Positions 16,981 through 25,809 of a stretch of DNA of 47,071 nucleotides are shown piece after piece. Under the pieces are notes generated by a model. That model was not told where the DNA came from, did not search any database, and saw nothing but the letters and a program-made list of their open reading frames with translations. A program made the translations under genes and the position numbers. Each line of letters opens with the position of its first letter. The first letter of the stretch is position 1. The stretch comes from Arthrobacter sp. 18067 (lineage in GTDB: Bacteria; Actinomycetota; Actinomycetes; Actinomycetales; Micrococcaceae), in the NCBI RefSeq assembly GCF_902706295.1, contig NZ_CACSJJ010000030.1:1-47071 (forward strand), in the 5' to 3' direction.

Positions 16981-17136
16981 GCGAGCAACTTACTTCAACG
17001 AAGGGGCCGGGCGACAGGGGGTCCGTGATCGGCGTCGTGCGTTTATTCTTGGGACCGGTGGGTACGCAATGGGTAGTGTGGCGTGGTACTCAGTGCGCTC
17101 GTGTTGTTGGCGACTCTGTCCCGGTCGATTTAGACC

Positions 17137-17370
17137 ATGAAGACCGTTGTTGTCCTCGACCTCCTGATTCTGGGGCTCGTAGCACCTGCACACTGGTACG
17201 CATCCTTTTCCGCGGGTATGGCATTGGCTGATGCGTTCTTCATTTCCGGTGGGGATCACGCTCCGTGGGGTGGCTTGCTCTATCTGTTCAGCGGGGTGGC
17301 ACTCCTGGCCCTCGCTTTGGTTTTGTTGATTCCTCGCGGCCGCCGTGTGGTGCCTGCGGCCGTGGCTTAG
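17137..17370 (+). CDS. Small membrane protein of unknown function
   Basis: A 77-residue protein with two hydrophobic segments (VVVLDLLILGLVAPAHWYAS near the start and LLYLFSGVALLALALVLLIP near the end) and a basic C-terminal tail. No family was recognised. No clear Shine-Dalgarno site precedes the ATG. The codon pattern and the hairpin after it (17450-17489) support a real gene. Confidence 0.6.
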   Translation: MKTVVVLDLLILGLVAPAHWYASFSAGMALADAFFISGGDHAPWGGLLYLFSGVALLALALVLLIPRGRRVVPAAVA

Positions 17371-17449
17371 GCTCAGCCCCGTCCGATGAAGAGGGCCGTT
17401 CCTGTACATGCCATCAGTCTCGTATGACCGTTCCTCTTGTCATGGACCA

Positions 17450-17489
17450 ACGACGGCGACGCGTCCGCCCGCTGGAGCGTCGCCGTCGT
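17450..17489. terminator. Hairpin between convergent genes
   Basis: Arms ACGACGGCGACGC (17450-17462) and GCGTCGCCGTCGT (17477-17489) are exact complements with a 14-base loop. There is no long T-run. Its position between the small membrane protein gene (+) and the secreted GH32 gene (-) suggests a bidirectional terminator. Confidence 0.6.
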
Positions 17490-17513
17490 GCTTTCAGCCT
17501 TGGTAGACGGCCC

Positions 17514-19073
17514 CTAAATGGGGTTCCCGAACTCGCGGATAGTGATTCCGGTGAAGTTGGCCGGGCCGCCATCGGCATAGAGGGAAATCCCTGTGTCGCC
17601 GTCTGCGAAATGCACCTGCTGGGAAACCACCGTGTGCCCGGAGTCCACAAACACCTCAACACTTTGGGTATCAACGAAAATGCGCAGGTGAACAGAGCGC
17701 GCGTTGGCGTCGATGGGTGCTGCAGCGCGCGTGTACGGTGCCAGCGCGTAGCCGCTTTGGTCCGAGGGGGCGCGGTCGACGTACAGTTCAGCACCGTACT
17801 TCCCGATGTTGGTGTGGCGTGATCCATCCGGCGAGCGGCCCACCGATACCCCAACGTTCGCGGCCGTGTCCCACGAGATATCGAGCTCCAACTCATATGC
17901 CCGCCCGCCCCATGGCAGCACGAAGCTGCCGTTGACACTGCGATCCGGAAGGGTGGTGGTGGACGTGACGTAGTTGGAAAGGGCCGGCACGGGGGCGCTG
18001 AGCAAGGTGTACCAGCCGCCGGATTGGCGCTCAAGCCTGAGCTCACGCGTGATGGAATTCTGCCAGTTGTAGCCGTCGGAAGCGTCAGTGGGTACATCGC
18101 GCGCAGCGTACTTCCAATTGTTCATCCATGCAGTGGCAAGGCGTTTCGTCTCAGGCGCTTCAACGGCCGGCCACGTCACGGCGGCGTACCAGTCCCATCC
18201 CCAGTCGAGCCACTGTGGTGTGAGGTTGTCCGCAATGAACGCCGTGCCGTTCCATCCACCTGTCCAGTAGGCGAAGGTCATCGGCAGGCCGACGCTGTAG
18301 GCGTCCATGCTCGCGCCGAACACCCAATGCCGGGTTCCATCACCGGCGGTCATCTCGAACAGATCCGGACACTCGATTCCGCCCAGCGCGTGGTTTGGAT
18401 AGTCGAAGTTGGACTTCCATTGCCAGTCCCTCAGGTTAGGCGACGTGTAGAAGGCTGCGTAGCGGGCACGGCCGATGACACAGACCCACTCGTTCCGCGT
18501 CGCGTCCCAGTGGATCTTGGGATCACGGAACCATTCAGCGTTCTCTATTTCTGCCGGGGTGGTGGCCGTTCGTCCGTCAGTGTTCACAATGACCGGGTCA
18601 GGCAATGCGGTAAAGGTGTAGCCGCCGTCGGTGGACCAGTAAAGATACTGTTCCTGGAATTTCCGGACGCCATCCGTGGGCTGGGTGGCGAGCGCGATCA
18701 CGGCGCCGGCACCGAAGCCGGCGGTGTTGGCGGTGTCCACCACGGCCGATCCCGACCACACGGGAAAGTCGGGTTGCAGGGGCATCACCACGCCGTGATG
18801 GGTGAAGGACACGCCGTCACTGGTGGTCGCGTGGTCCCATCCGCCCGGTCCGTTGTTCTGGCCGGAGTGCAGGTAATAGAGCTGGTACGCGCCATTGGTA
18901 TGAACGGGACGCTGCGGATCACAAAGCCAGCCCGATGGCGGAGTCATGTGGTAGACCGCACGCTGGGATGCCTGGGCGTGCGCTGCTACGGGGACGGCAC
19001 TGGTCATCAACAGTGCCAGGGCACCAACTCCTGCGCCTTGCAGGGCTGTGCGTCGAGAGATGTCATGCGTCAT
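17514..19073 (-). CDS. Secreted GH32 fructan hydrolase (levanase/inulinase-like)
   Basis: A 519-residue exported glycoside hydrolase family 32 enzyme. It starts with a twin-arginine signal (SRRTALQGAG, cleavage near AHAQA). The catalytic residues are visible: the nucleophile Asp52 in GWLCDPQRP (a variant of WMNDPNG), the transition-state stabiliser in WFRDPKIHW (183-185) and the acid/base Glu234 in GGIECPDLF. A C-terminal beta-sandwich domain follows from about residue 350. It should release fructose or fructo-oligosaccharides outside the cell for the importer encoded divergently. The start is the ATG at 19073 with GAGAGGAA upstream; the open frame reaches 19271 without support. Levan versus inulin preference cannot be told. 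Confidence 0.9.
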   Translation of the reverse strand: MTHDISRRTALQGAGVGALALLMTSAVPVAAHAQASQRAVYHMTPPSGWLCDPQRPVHTNGAYQLYYLHSGQNNGPGGWDHATTSDGVSFTHHGVVMPLQPDFPVWSGSAVVDTANTAGFGAGAVIALATQPTDGVRKFQEQYLYWSTDGGYTFTALPDPVIVNTDGRTATTPAEIENAEWFRDPKIHWDATRNEWVCVIGRARYAAFYTSPNLRDWQWKSNFDYPNHALGGIECPDLFEMTAGDGTRHWVFGASMDAYSVGLPMTFAYWTGGWNGTAFIADNLTPQWLDWGWDWYAAVTWPAVEAPETKRLATAWMNNWKYAARDVPTDASDGYNWQNSITRELRLERQSGGWYTLLSAPVPALSNYVTSTTTLPDRSVNGSFVLPWGGRAYELELDISWDTAANVGVSVGRSPDGSRHTNIGKYGAELYVDRAPSDQSGYALAPYTRAAAPIDANARSVHLRIFVDTQSVEVFVDSGHTVVSQQVHFADGDTGISLYADGGPANFTGITIREFGNPI

Positions 19074-19292
19074 TGATTCGTTCCTCTCAGGGTTTGGCAG
19101 GCACGACGGCGCGCCAAACGTCATTTCGGCGGTAGTGGACGCGCGTGGTGCAGCCGGGGGTACGGGCAGCCTGATGCTGCACGTCATTGGGAGAGCTGGA
19201 TCGGTACTGATCGCCTGGTCCGTACGGTTCAGCATCGAGCGGTCCGGTGAGTCATCGGCTACGCAGGACATTAGTGGCAGGCGGTGCGCCGG

Positions 19293-19396
19293 TCAAGCGT
19301 TTTAGCACGTCAATTTTGGCGGAAAATGAATTTTGCTAAAACGCTTGAACACTCCTGGTTTTCGCGCTAACTTACGAGTGATCAAACGCTTTAGCA
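19293..19396. promoter_or_regulatory. Three LacI-family operators between the two GH32 genes
   Basis: TCAAGCGTTTTAGCA at 19293-19307, its exact reverse complement at 19334-19348, and TCAAACGCTTTAGCA (two mismatches) at 19382-19396 match the pseudo-palindromic pattern of LacI-type sites with central CG. Centre-to-centre distances are 41 and 48 bases, about four helical turns or slightly more, which would allow looping or cooperative binding. The region 19074-19414 (341 bases) has no gene. The LacI protein encoded at the end of the same gene cluster is the likely ligand-controlled repressor of both GH32 directions. Confidence 0.8.
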
Positions 19397-19414
19397 GAAT
19401 GGACATCAGCGCAG

Positions 19415-20851
19415 ATGAAACGCTCAGTCTTCTTCCAACCCTCCGACGGATGGGTTGGGGACCTTATCCCCTTCGAGAAGGACGGAGAGTTCTGGCTCTT
19501 CTACCTTCACGAAGACCGCTCGGACCCAAAGCCCGGAACCTCATGGAACCTCGTCACCACCAAGGACCTCACTCAGTTTGAGAACCATGGCGTCTCCCTG
19601 CACCACGGCAGCGAAACCGACCTGGACTTCAATGCATACACCGGCAGTGTCGTCGCGGACGGATCCGGCATCCACCACCTTTTCTACACGGGCCAGAACC
19701 CCCGGAACCTCGGGACCGACGGCGCGCCGCTCCAGTTGGTCATGCACGCAACGAGCACCGATGGCATGCGGACCTGGCAGAAGCACCCGGAACTGACTTT
19801 CGGCGCTCCGGACGGCTACGAGTCCGGTGACTGGCGGGATCCCTTCGTGTTTCGGGATGACAGCAAGAACCAGTGGCGGATGCTGTTGGCAGCGCGGCAT
19901 TCCACCGGTCCGGAACGCCGCCGCGGCGTCATCGCCCAGTGTGTGTCCAGTGATCTGATGACCTGGCAGTACACCGAGCCCTTCTGGGATCCACGCCGCT
20001 ACATCACCCATGAATGCCCGGACGTTTTCGCCTGGGGTGACTGGTGGTACATGGTGTACTCCGAGTTCTCGGAATCGTTCACCACCCGCTATCGAATGGC
20101 CAAGAGCCCTGATGGGCCATGGATCGTGCCGGATCTGGACAGCATCGACGGGCGCGCCTTCTACGCGTCAAAGTCCGCCGAGCGGGACGGGCGACGATTC
20201 TTCTTCGGATGGATCGCCACCAAGGAAGGTAACCGCGATCAAGGGCCGTGGCAGTGGGCGGGCACCATGTCTGTGCTGGAAGCCCGCCAAAACCCCAACG
20301 GGACACTCGCTTTCTCCTTCGCGGATGAGCTGGTGGAGAGCTTCTGGGACGACGTTCCGGTATCCCTGACCAGCGCGTTGCCGGCCCGGCTGGCCGTGCC
20401 GGACGGGTACACCGCCCTGATCTCCGAGGAGGAACTGCCGCCTCAGTTCTACGCCAAGGCGGTGCTGGACATCGCGGCCAACACCACCGAGTGCGGGCTG
20501 CTGCTCCGTTCAAGCCACGACGGCGACCATTCTTACGTCCTGCGTCTGGAACCCAAGCGCGGCAGGCTCGTCTTCGACCGCTGGCCGCGCGCCATCACCG
20601 GCGATGCGCAGTGGCACGTCTCCGGTGACGTGCCGTTCGACGTCGAACTGGAACGGCCCTGCGACCTCACCCCGGGCGCGCACACCCTTGAAGTCATCGT
20701 CGACGGCGACACGTGCGTCGCCGTCGTCGACCGCCAGGTGGCGCTCAGCGCCAGGATTTACGACCTCACTGCCGGACGGATCGGCGTCTTCGCCGGCGAA
20801 GGAAGCGTCACTGTCACCGACCTCGAGATACGTCAACGCACCGACAACTGA
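19415..20851 (+). CDS. Cytoplasmic-type GH32 beta-fructosidase
   Basis: A 478-residue GH32 enzyme with no signal peptide, so it probably acts inside on imported fructo-oligosaccharides or sucrose-like sugars. The nucleophile region is the unusual GWVGDLIPF (Asp16) in place of WMNDPNG; GDWRDPFVF carries the RDP motif (141-143) and HECPDVF the acid/base Glu200. From about residue 350 a beta-sandwich domain follows. It is the first gene of the plus-strand operon, whose next gene starts 47 bases later. A longer product is not supported: the ATG at 19415 follows the third LacI operator by 18 bases. The variant nucleophile motif could mean altered specificity. Confidence 0.88.
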   Translation: MKRSVFFQPSDGWVGDLIPFEKDGEFWLFYLHEDRSDPKPGTSWNLVTTKDLTQFENHGVSLHHGSETDLDFNAYTGSVVADGSGIHHLFYTGQNPRNLGTDGAPLQLVMHATSTDGMRTWQKHPELTFGAPDGYESGDWRDPFVFRDDSKNQWRMLLAARHSTGPERRRGVIAQCVSSDLMTWQYTEPFWDPRRYITHECPDVFAWGDWWYMVYSEFSESFTTRYRMAKSPDGPWIVPDLDSIDGRAFYASKSAERDGRRFFFGWIATKEGNRDQGPWQWAGTMSVLEARQNPNGTLAFSFADELVESFWDDVPVSLTSALPARLAVPDGYTALISEEELPPQFYAKAVLDIAANTTECGLLLRSSHDGDHSYVLRLEPKRGRLVFDRWPRAITGDAQWHVSGDVPFDVELERPCDLTPGAHTLEVIVDGDTCVAVVDRQVALSARIYDLTAGRIGVFAGEGSVTVTDLEIRQRTDN

Positions 20852-20898
20852 ACATCCCCCAACCCCAACCTCTGTTCCAATCAAGGGAGATTGCCGCA

Positions 20899-22236
20899 AT
20901 GAAGAAACTACTCCGTGCTGCCGCCCTCGCAGCCGTCGCAGCCCTGGCTTTGACAGCCTGCGGCGGCGGAGGAAGCACCAGCGACCCCGCCAACGTCAGC
21001 CCCACCGGGGAAATCAAACCCCGCGAAATATCGTGGCTCCTCTCCAGGCCCGCCGACGGAGCCGTCATCAACATCATGAAGAAGCTCGCAGACGACTACG
21101 CCAAGGACCACCCGGGCTTCGCACTGAACCTCATCACCACCCCGGACCGTCCCTCCTACATCCAGAAACTCGAAACCCTGGCCGCGGCCAACAAACTCCC
21201 CGAGCTGTTTGACACGGATGCCACCCCCTTCGCCCAGCAGTTGGCGAAGCAAGGCAAGATGGTGGATGCCGACAAGCTGCTGAAGTCGCTGGACCTCTAT
21301 GACGACTACCGGCCCGGCGCCCTGGACTACCAACGCTTCGACGACGGTTCGCTGTTCATGATCCCGTTCCAGTTCGAGCTGGAATTCATCTGGTACAACA
21401 AGGCCCTGCTGGAAAAGGCCGGCGTGTCTGTACCTGAGTCCCTGGACGACGTCCCCGCGATGTGCACCGCCTTGCGCAGCGCCGGAATTTCGCCGATCGC
21501 CATCGACGGGCAGGACCAGTGGCCGCTGGAACGCTACGTCGCGTACCAGCCGTTCCGGGCCGCTGGGCCCGACTTCGTCCAGAAACTGAAGAAGGGCGAG
21601 GCTGCGTTCAGCGATCCTGCGGGCCAAAAGACTGTTCAGTGGATGGCTGAACTCGGTAAGGCCAAGTGCTTCCAGGATGGTTTCTCTGCGCAAGGCTACT
21701 CGGACGCGCAGAACCAGTTCACCTCCGGCCAGGCCGCGATGTACAACATCGGCACGTGGGAGCTGCCCAGCCTCGCCACAGACAAGCTCAACGCCGATGT
21801 CCGGGACGACATCGACTTCTTCACCCTTCCCACGACGTCGGGTTCCGTCACGGCGGCCAACGAGTTCGTCTCACCCTCCGGCATCGGCATGGCAGTGAAC
21901 TCCAAGACGTACGATCCGCTGGTCAGCGACTTCCTGAAGTTTGCTTTGGAGAAGTATCCGGCAGAATACGCGGCCACCGGAGCGCTCTCTCCCACCACCA
22001 ATGTGCAGACGACCGTCCCCGCGAACGCCACCCCGCTGTATAAGAAGGCCCTCGAAACGGCCAACACGCTCGGGGAAAAGCAAGCCATGCCGTGGGACAC
22101 CCAGCTGGATCCCACCACCAACGGCCGCCTGCAACAAGAGCTCGTCCTCCTGGTCCAAGGCAACATCACGCCCGAACAGTTCACCAAGACCATGGACGAC
22201 GCCATCAAGCAGAACGCGCCCAAGTTCTTCAAGTAA
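20899..22236 (+). CDS. Sugar ABC importer, substrate-binding lipoprotein
   Basis: A 445-residue family 1 extracellular solute-binding protein. The lipoprotein signal LALTACGGGG places the lipidated Cys at residue 21. The mature protein has NIMKKLADDYAKDHPGFALN near the start and SGQAAMYNIGTWELP in the C-lobe, typical of oligosaccharide-binding proteins of the CUT1 class. The ATG at 20899 has AAGGGAGA nine bases upstream. Between two permeases and a GH32 enzyme, its ligand is probably a fructo-oligosaccharide. A hairpin follows the stop codon. Confidence 0.92.
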   Translation: MKKLLRAAALAAVAALALTACGGGGSTSDPANVSPTGEIKPREISWLLSRPADGAVINIMKKLADDYAKDHPGFALNLITTPDRPSYIQKLETLAAANKLPELFDTDATPFAQQLAKQGKMVDADKLLKSLDLYDDYRPGALDYQRFDDGSLFMIPFQFELEFIWYNKALLEKAGVSVPESLDDVPAMCTALRSAGISPIAIDGQDQWPLERYVAYQPFRAAGPDFVQKLKKGEAAFSDPAGQKTVQWMAELGKAKCFQDGFSAQGYSDAQNQFTSGQAAMYNIGTWELPSLATDKLNADVRDDIDFFTLPTTSGSVTAANEFVSPSGIGMAVNSKTYDPLVSDFLKFALEKYPAEYAATGALSPTTNVQTTVPANATPLYKKALETANTLGEKQAMPWDTQLDPTTNGRLQQELVLLVQGNITPEQFTKTMDDAIKQNAPKFFK

Positions 22237-22244
22237 ACCGAAGC

Positions 22245-22270
22245 GGCGGGGGTCCGCCAGGACCCCCGCC
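22245..22270 (+). terminator. Hairpin between binding-protein and permease genes
   Basis: GGCGGGGGTCC (22245-22255) pairs exactly with GGACCCCCGCC (22260-22270) around the loop GCCA. There is no T-run, so it more likely stabilises the upstream mRNA or partly attenuates, giving more binding protein than permease. The permease ribosome-binding site AAAGG follows directly. Confidence 0.65.
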
Positions 22271-22283
22271 CGAAAGGCCCACC

Positions 22284-23162
22284 ATGCTTCCCAACAGGTC
22301 AAGGACCTCAGTCCTGGTCTTCCTGCTCCCGCCCCTGCTGCTTTACTGCGCAGCTGTCCTCTTCCCGATTCTTCAATCCCTGTTCCTGAGCTTCTTCTCC
22401 TGGAACGGCATCAGCGACATGGAGTTCGTAGGTCTTGCCAACTACGTCCGAATGCTGACGGCTGATGACATCTTCTGGCGCTCCTTCTTCAACGCCCTCA
22501 TCTACCTGGCCATTTGCTTGGTCCTGCAACTCGGCGGTGCACTGGTTGTCGCCAGCCTGCTCACTTCCCTGCGCCGGGGACGTGAACTGATCAAGACCCT
22601 GTATTTGCTGCCCGCCGTGATCTCCACCGTCGCCATTGCGTTCCTCTTTCTCCGCATCTACTCCATTGACCCGGTCGGGCTCCTGAACCAACTGCTCCAC
22701 TGGGTGGGGCTGGGTTCCTTTGAGCGGGCCTGGTTGTCCGACGTCAACACCGTCCTGGCCGCAGTATCCGCCCCGGAAGGATGGCGGTTCACGGGGCTCT
22801 ACATGCTCATCATTTACGCGGCACTGATCGCAGTGCCCAAGGAACTCGAAGAAGCCGCGGTCCTGGACGGCGCTTCGAAGTGGACACTCTTCACCAAAAT
22901 CCGCTTCCCCTACATACGACCCGTCTGGATTACCACCACCATCATGGCCACCACGTACGGCTTGCGAGGATTCGACATCCCCTACCTCATGACCAACGGC
23001 GGCCCGGGACAATCCTCCGAGCTGCTCACTACCTATATGTACAAGACAGCCTTCACCAGCACGGACTTTGGCTACGCAAGCACCATCTCCGTCTTCATCG
23101 TGATCGAGTGCCTCGTCGCCGTCGGCCTTATCTTGTTCATGCTCAAGCGGAAGGCAGATTAA
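22284..23162 (+). CDS. Sugar ABC importer permease (CUT1, MalF type)
   Basis: A 292-residue membrane protein with about six segments, beginning VLVFLLPPLLLYCAAVLFPI. The ATPase-contact EAA loop is EELEEAAVLDGASKWTLFTK-like (KELEEAAVLDGASKW near residue 190). The ATG at 22284 has AAAGG upstream; an earlier in-frame start would read into the binding-protein gene and is rejected. The stop shares its last base with the start of the second permease. It forms the translocation pore with that partner. Confidence 0.92.
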   Translation: MLPNRSRTSVLVFLLPPLLLYCAAVLFPILQSLFLSFFSWNGISDMEFVGLANYVRMLTADDIFWRSFFNALIYLAICLVLQLGGALVVASLLTSLRRGRELIKTLYLLPAVISTVAIAFLFLRIYSIDPVGLLNQLLHWVGLGSFERAWLSDVNTVLAAVSAPEGWRFTGLYMLIIYAALIAVPKELEEAAVLDGASKWTLFTKIRFPYIRPVWITTTIMATTYGLRGFDIPYLMTNGGPGQSSELLTTYMYKTAFTSTDFGYASTISVFIVIECLVAVGLILFMLKRKAD

Positions 23163-24064
23163 TGATCACCCAGACAGCACCGGCTACTCCGCGCGCATCG
23201 GCTCCGTCTTCCCCGGTTCATCAGCGACGGCGGCGGAAGCCAAGTTTGTACCGAACGCTCTCGCGGGTCCTGATCATGCTCATCGTGATCGTCCAGGTCT
23301 ACCCGCTCGCCTGGCTGTTCGTGACGAGCCTGCGGACAGAACACGACTTTGCCACGGGCGATCCGTTCGCGCTTCCCAGCTCCTTGACCTGGGAGAACTA
23401 CGCCAGAGCCTTCGAAACCGGTGACCTGGGACGGAACATCCTGAACAGTTTCATCGTCACCATGGGCGCCAACATCCTCATTGTCTTGTTCGGCATGATG
23501 GCCGCCTACGCCATCCAGGTCCTTGGCTTCCGCCTCAGCAAATTGGTCCGCGGCCTCTTCCTGATCGGGATCATTGTTCCCGTCCAGATCGCCTTGGTCC
23601 CCCTGTTCATCGACTACTCCGCCGTAAACCTGCTGGACACCTACCAGTCGATGATCATTCCGCTGGCCGGTTTCGCCCTGCCGATGTCCATCTACCTTTT
23701 TTCGTCCTTCTTTGAATACATTCCGCGGGAAACCTACGAGGCAGCATCACTGGATGGGGCTGGCCCGTACAGGATCTTTGGCCTGATCACGCTGCCGCTG
23801 TCCCTCAACACCGTGGTCACCGTGGTGTTGGTGAACAGCATCTTCATCTGGAATGACTTCATCTTCGCCAATACTTTCGTTCTTTCCGAAGACCTCAAGA
23901 CCATCCCGCTGGGCCTGCAGAACTACATCGGTGCCATGGGCAAGGTCGATTGGACGGCAACTTTCGCCGCCGTCTGCGTGACCATCACACCGCTGTTGCT
24001 GGTGTTCCTGGTCCTTAACAAGGCCATGATCCAAGGCCTTGAGAGCGGAGCGAACAAGGGATGA
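23162..24064 (+). CDS. Sugar ABC importer permease (CUT1, MalG type)
   Basis: A 300-residue second pore subunit. A basic N-terminus (HQRRRRKPSLYRT) precedes about six membrane segments; the EAA loop is RETYEAASLDGAGPYRIFG near residue 197. The start codon overlaps the previous stop by one base, and its own stop overlaps a possible LacI start by four, so translation is coupled along the operon. No ATPase gene follows, which is usual in actinobacteria where a shared MsmK-type ATPase serves several CUT1 importers; one is encoded at 34531-35613. Confidence 0.92.
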   Translation: MITQTAPATPRASAPSSPVHQRRRRKPSLYRTLSRVLIMLIVIVQVYPLAWLFVTSLRTEHDFATGDPFALPSSLTWENYARAFETGDLGRNILNSFIVTMGANILIVLFGMMAAYAIQVLGFRLSKLVRGLFLIGIIVPVQIALVPLFIDYSAVNLLDTYQSMIIPLAGFALPMSIYLFSSFFEYIPRETYEAASLDGAGPYRIFGLITLPLSLNTVVTVVLVNSIFIWNDFIFANTFVLSEDLKTIPLGLQNYIGAMGKVDWTATFAAVCVTITPLLLVFLVLNKAMIQGLESGANKG

Positions 24065-24102
24065 CGGCCATGGCAGACGGATATACTCCTGATGGAGGAC
24101 AG

Positions 24103-25182
24103 ATGATTTCGCAGGAGAGAGAGTCAGGCAACGCGGCCACACCGGGCGTTCCTGTCAAAAGAACCCACGTCCATCCCGTGACCCTCCGCGAAGTCGCTGA
24201 ACTGGCGGGCGTCTCCACCGCCACGGTCTCCCTGGTGATCAACAAGAAGAAAAACGCCCGCATTGCCGACGAAACCCGTCAACGCGTCACCGAGGCGATC
24301 ACCCAACTGGGATACCGTCCCAATGCCATGGCCAAAACGTTGGTGAGCGGCACGTCCAAATTCATAGGACTGGTTGCCGACGGCGTAGCCACTACGCCGT
24401 TCGCCGGCCAAATCATCCATGGGGCCCAGGACGAAGCATGGAAACATGGCTACGCGCTGCTGATCGCGAACACCGAGGGGAACCGAGAGCTCGAAAAAGA
24501 CGCGATTGCCATGATGTTGGAATACAAAGTACGCGGCATCCTGTACTCCACCTGGTTCCACCGCCCCACCGACATCCCGGAAACCCTTCGGGAATCGGAC
24601 TTTGTCCTGGTCAACTGTTTCTCCCCGGAGGCCGGAGCTGCCAGGGCCGTGGTCCCGGACGAAACACAGGGCGGGCAGTCTGCCACGGAAATCCTCCTCC
24701 GCGGCGGCCACCGTCGTATCGCCTTCATTAATGCCACCACCCCGGCACCGGCCCGGGACGGCCGACTCCAGGGATACAAGGACGCACTCGAAGCCGCGGG
24801 AATTCCTTTCGATCCCGCGCTCGTGCTGGAAGCCTACCCGGATCAGGAAGGCGGCTACGGCGCCACCGGCCAGCTGCTCAAGCTCGAGGTTGGTGCGGTG
24901 TACTGCTACAACGACCGCATGGCCATGGGACTTTACGATGGCCTGCGGGAAAACGGGCTCTCCATTCCGGACGACATTGCCGTGGTGGGTTTCGATAACC
25001 AGGAAGTTATTGCCGCCCATCTCCGGCCGCCGCTGTCCACTGTGTCACTGCCTCATTACGAACTGGGCGCCGCGGGCGTGCGCATGCTCTTAGGCCTCGA
25101 CGCCGCGCCCCTTGAGTCAGCCGTGAAGATCGCATGCCCGCCGGTTGAGCGCGCGTCCGTGGCAGTGCACTCACCGGCTTAG
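24103..25182 (+). CDS. LacI-family transcriptional regulator of the fructan operon
   Basis: A 359-residue repressor (373 if translation starts at the ATG at 24061, which overlaps the permease stop). The ATG at 24103 is preferred because GGAGG lies five bases upstream. The N-terminal HTH is VTLREVAELAGVSTATVSLV, with the hinge YRPNAMAKTLVSG; the rest is a periplasmic-binding-like sugar sensor (FIGLVADGVATTPFAGQIIH, VVGFDNQEVIAAHLRPPLST). It is the fifth gene of the operon that begins with GH32, and the three LacI-type sites at 19293-19396 are its likely targets. The inducer is probably fructose, sucrose or a short fructan. Confidence 0.92.
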   Translation: MISQERESGNAATPGVPVKRTHVHPVTLREVAELAGVSTATVSLVINKKKNARIADETRQRVTEAITQLGYRPNAMAKTLVSGTSKFIGLVADGVATTPFAGQIIHGAQDEAWKHGYALLIANTEGNRELEKDAIAMMLEYKVRGILYSTWFHRPTDIPETLRESDFVLVNCFSPEAGAARAVVPDETQGGQSATEILLRGGHRRIAFINATTPAPARDGRLQGYKDALEAAGIPFDPALVLEAYPDQEGGYGATGQLLKLEVGAVYCYNDRMAMGLYDGLRENGLSIPDDIAVVGFDNQEVIAAHLRPPLSTVSLPHYELGAAGVRMLLGLDAAPLESAVKIACPPVERASVAVHSPA

Positions 25183-25306
25183 CGTCCCGTTGCCCGGCTG
25201 CCTGACCGGCAGAAGCCACCCCATACCCCCCCCCTACCCAGTCCGCCATCATGCGGGATACAGGGCTCCGCCCTCATGTCCGGATGGTCGACGGACCGAG
25301 GACCAC

Positions 25307-25692
25307 ATGATGCCCTTCAAGTCCAACACCTTCTCCTATGACCGCACCCAGGCAGCTGAGGTGATGGTGGTCGGCGAATCGCTCGTAGACATCGTCGTCT
25401 CCGCTTCAGGCAGCGTCGAGCACCCGGGAGGTTCACCCGCGAACGTCGCCTACGGACTGGGGCGGCAGGCACCCGGAGGGAGATCCCGCCTGTCGTGACG
25501 GAGGTAGCCGACACCATTGGCGCCGGCGACTCGTACATGGCTGCCCTGATTTACGGACTGCTGATGCGTGAAATGGACGGTTTCACCCCGTCCGTAATCG
25601 AGTCGCTTGGCGGCATGGCATCGAAAGCAGCGGCCATCACGGTGCGCCGGCCAGGCGCCCAACCCCCGACGTTGGAGGAGCTGCACGGATAA
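25307..25692 (+). pseudogene. PfkB-family (fructokinase-like) gene with a large internal deletion
   Basis: The ATG at 25307 opens a frame reading VMVVGESLVDIVVSA then HPGGSPANVAYGLGRQ, the N-terminus of PfkB sugar kinases. Near 25475 the reading jumps to another frame that continues VADTIGAGDSYMAALIYGLL, the C-terminal catalytic motif with Asp of GAGD, to the TAA at 25690-25692. Intact kinases have about 300 residues; about 120 remain, so roughly 180-200 residues are lost and the join is out of frame. The position at the end of a fructan operon fits a former fructokinase. The product cannot be active. Confidence 0.85.
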
Positions 25693-25735
25693 CTGCTCAT
25701 TGCCCGCAAGCTCCCATGGGAATAGCGTTGTGGGT

Positions 25736-25768
25736 GGAAGCCCAGTGGTCCCCCATCACTGGGCTTCC
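25736..25768 (+). terminator. Terminator of the fructan operon
   Basis: GGAAGCCCAGTG (25736-25747) pairs with CACTGGGCTTCC (25757-25768) around a 9-base loop, followed by CTTGTT. It closes the operon 44 bases after the PfkB remnant and before dedA. Confidence 0.8.
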
Positions 25769-25809
25769 CTTGTTAACCTGGTTAATCTGCCAACCCTTGG
25801 GGAAGGACA

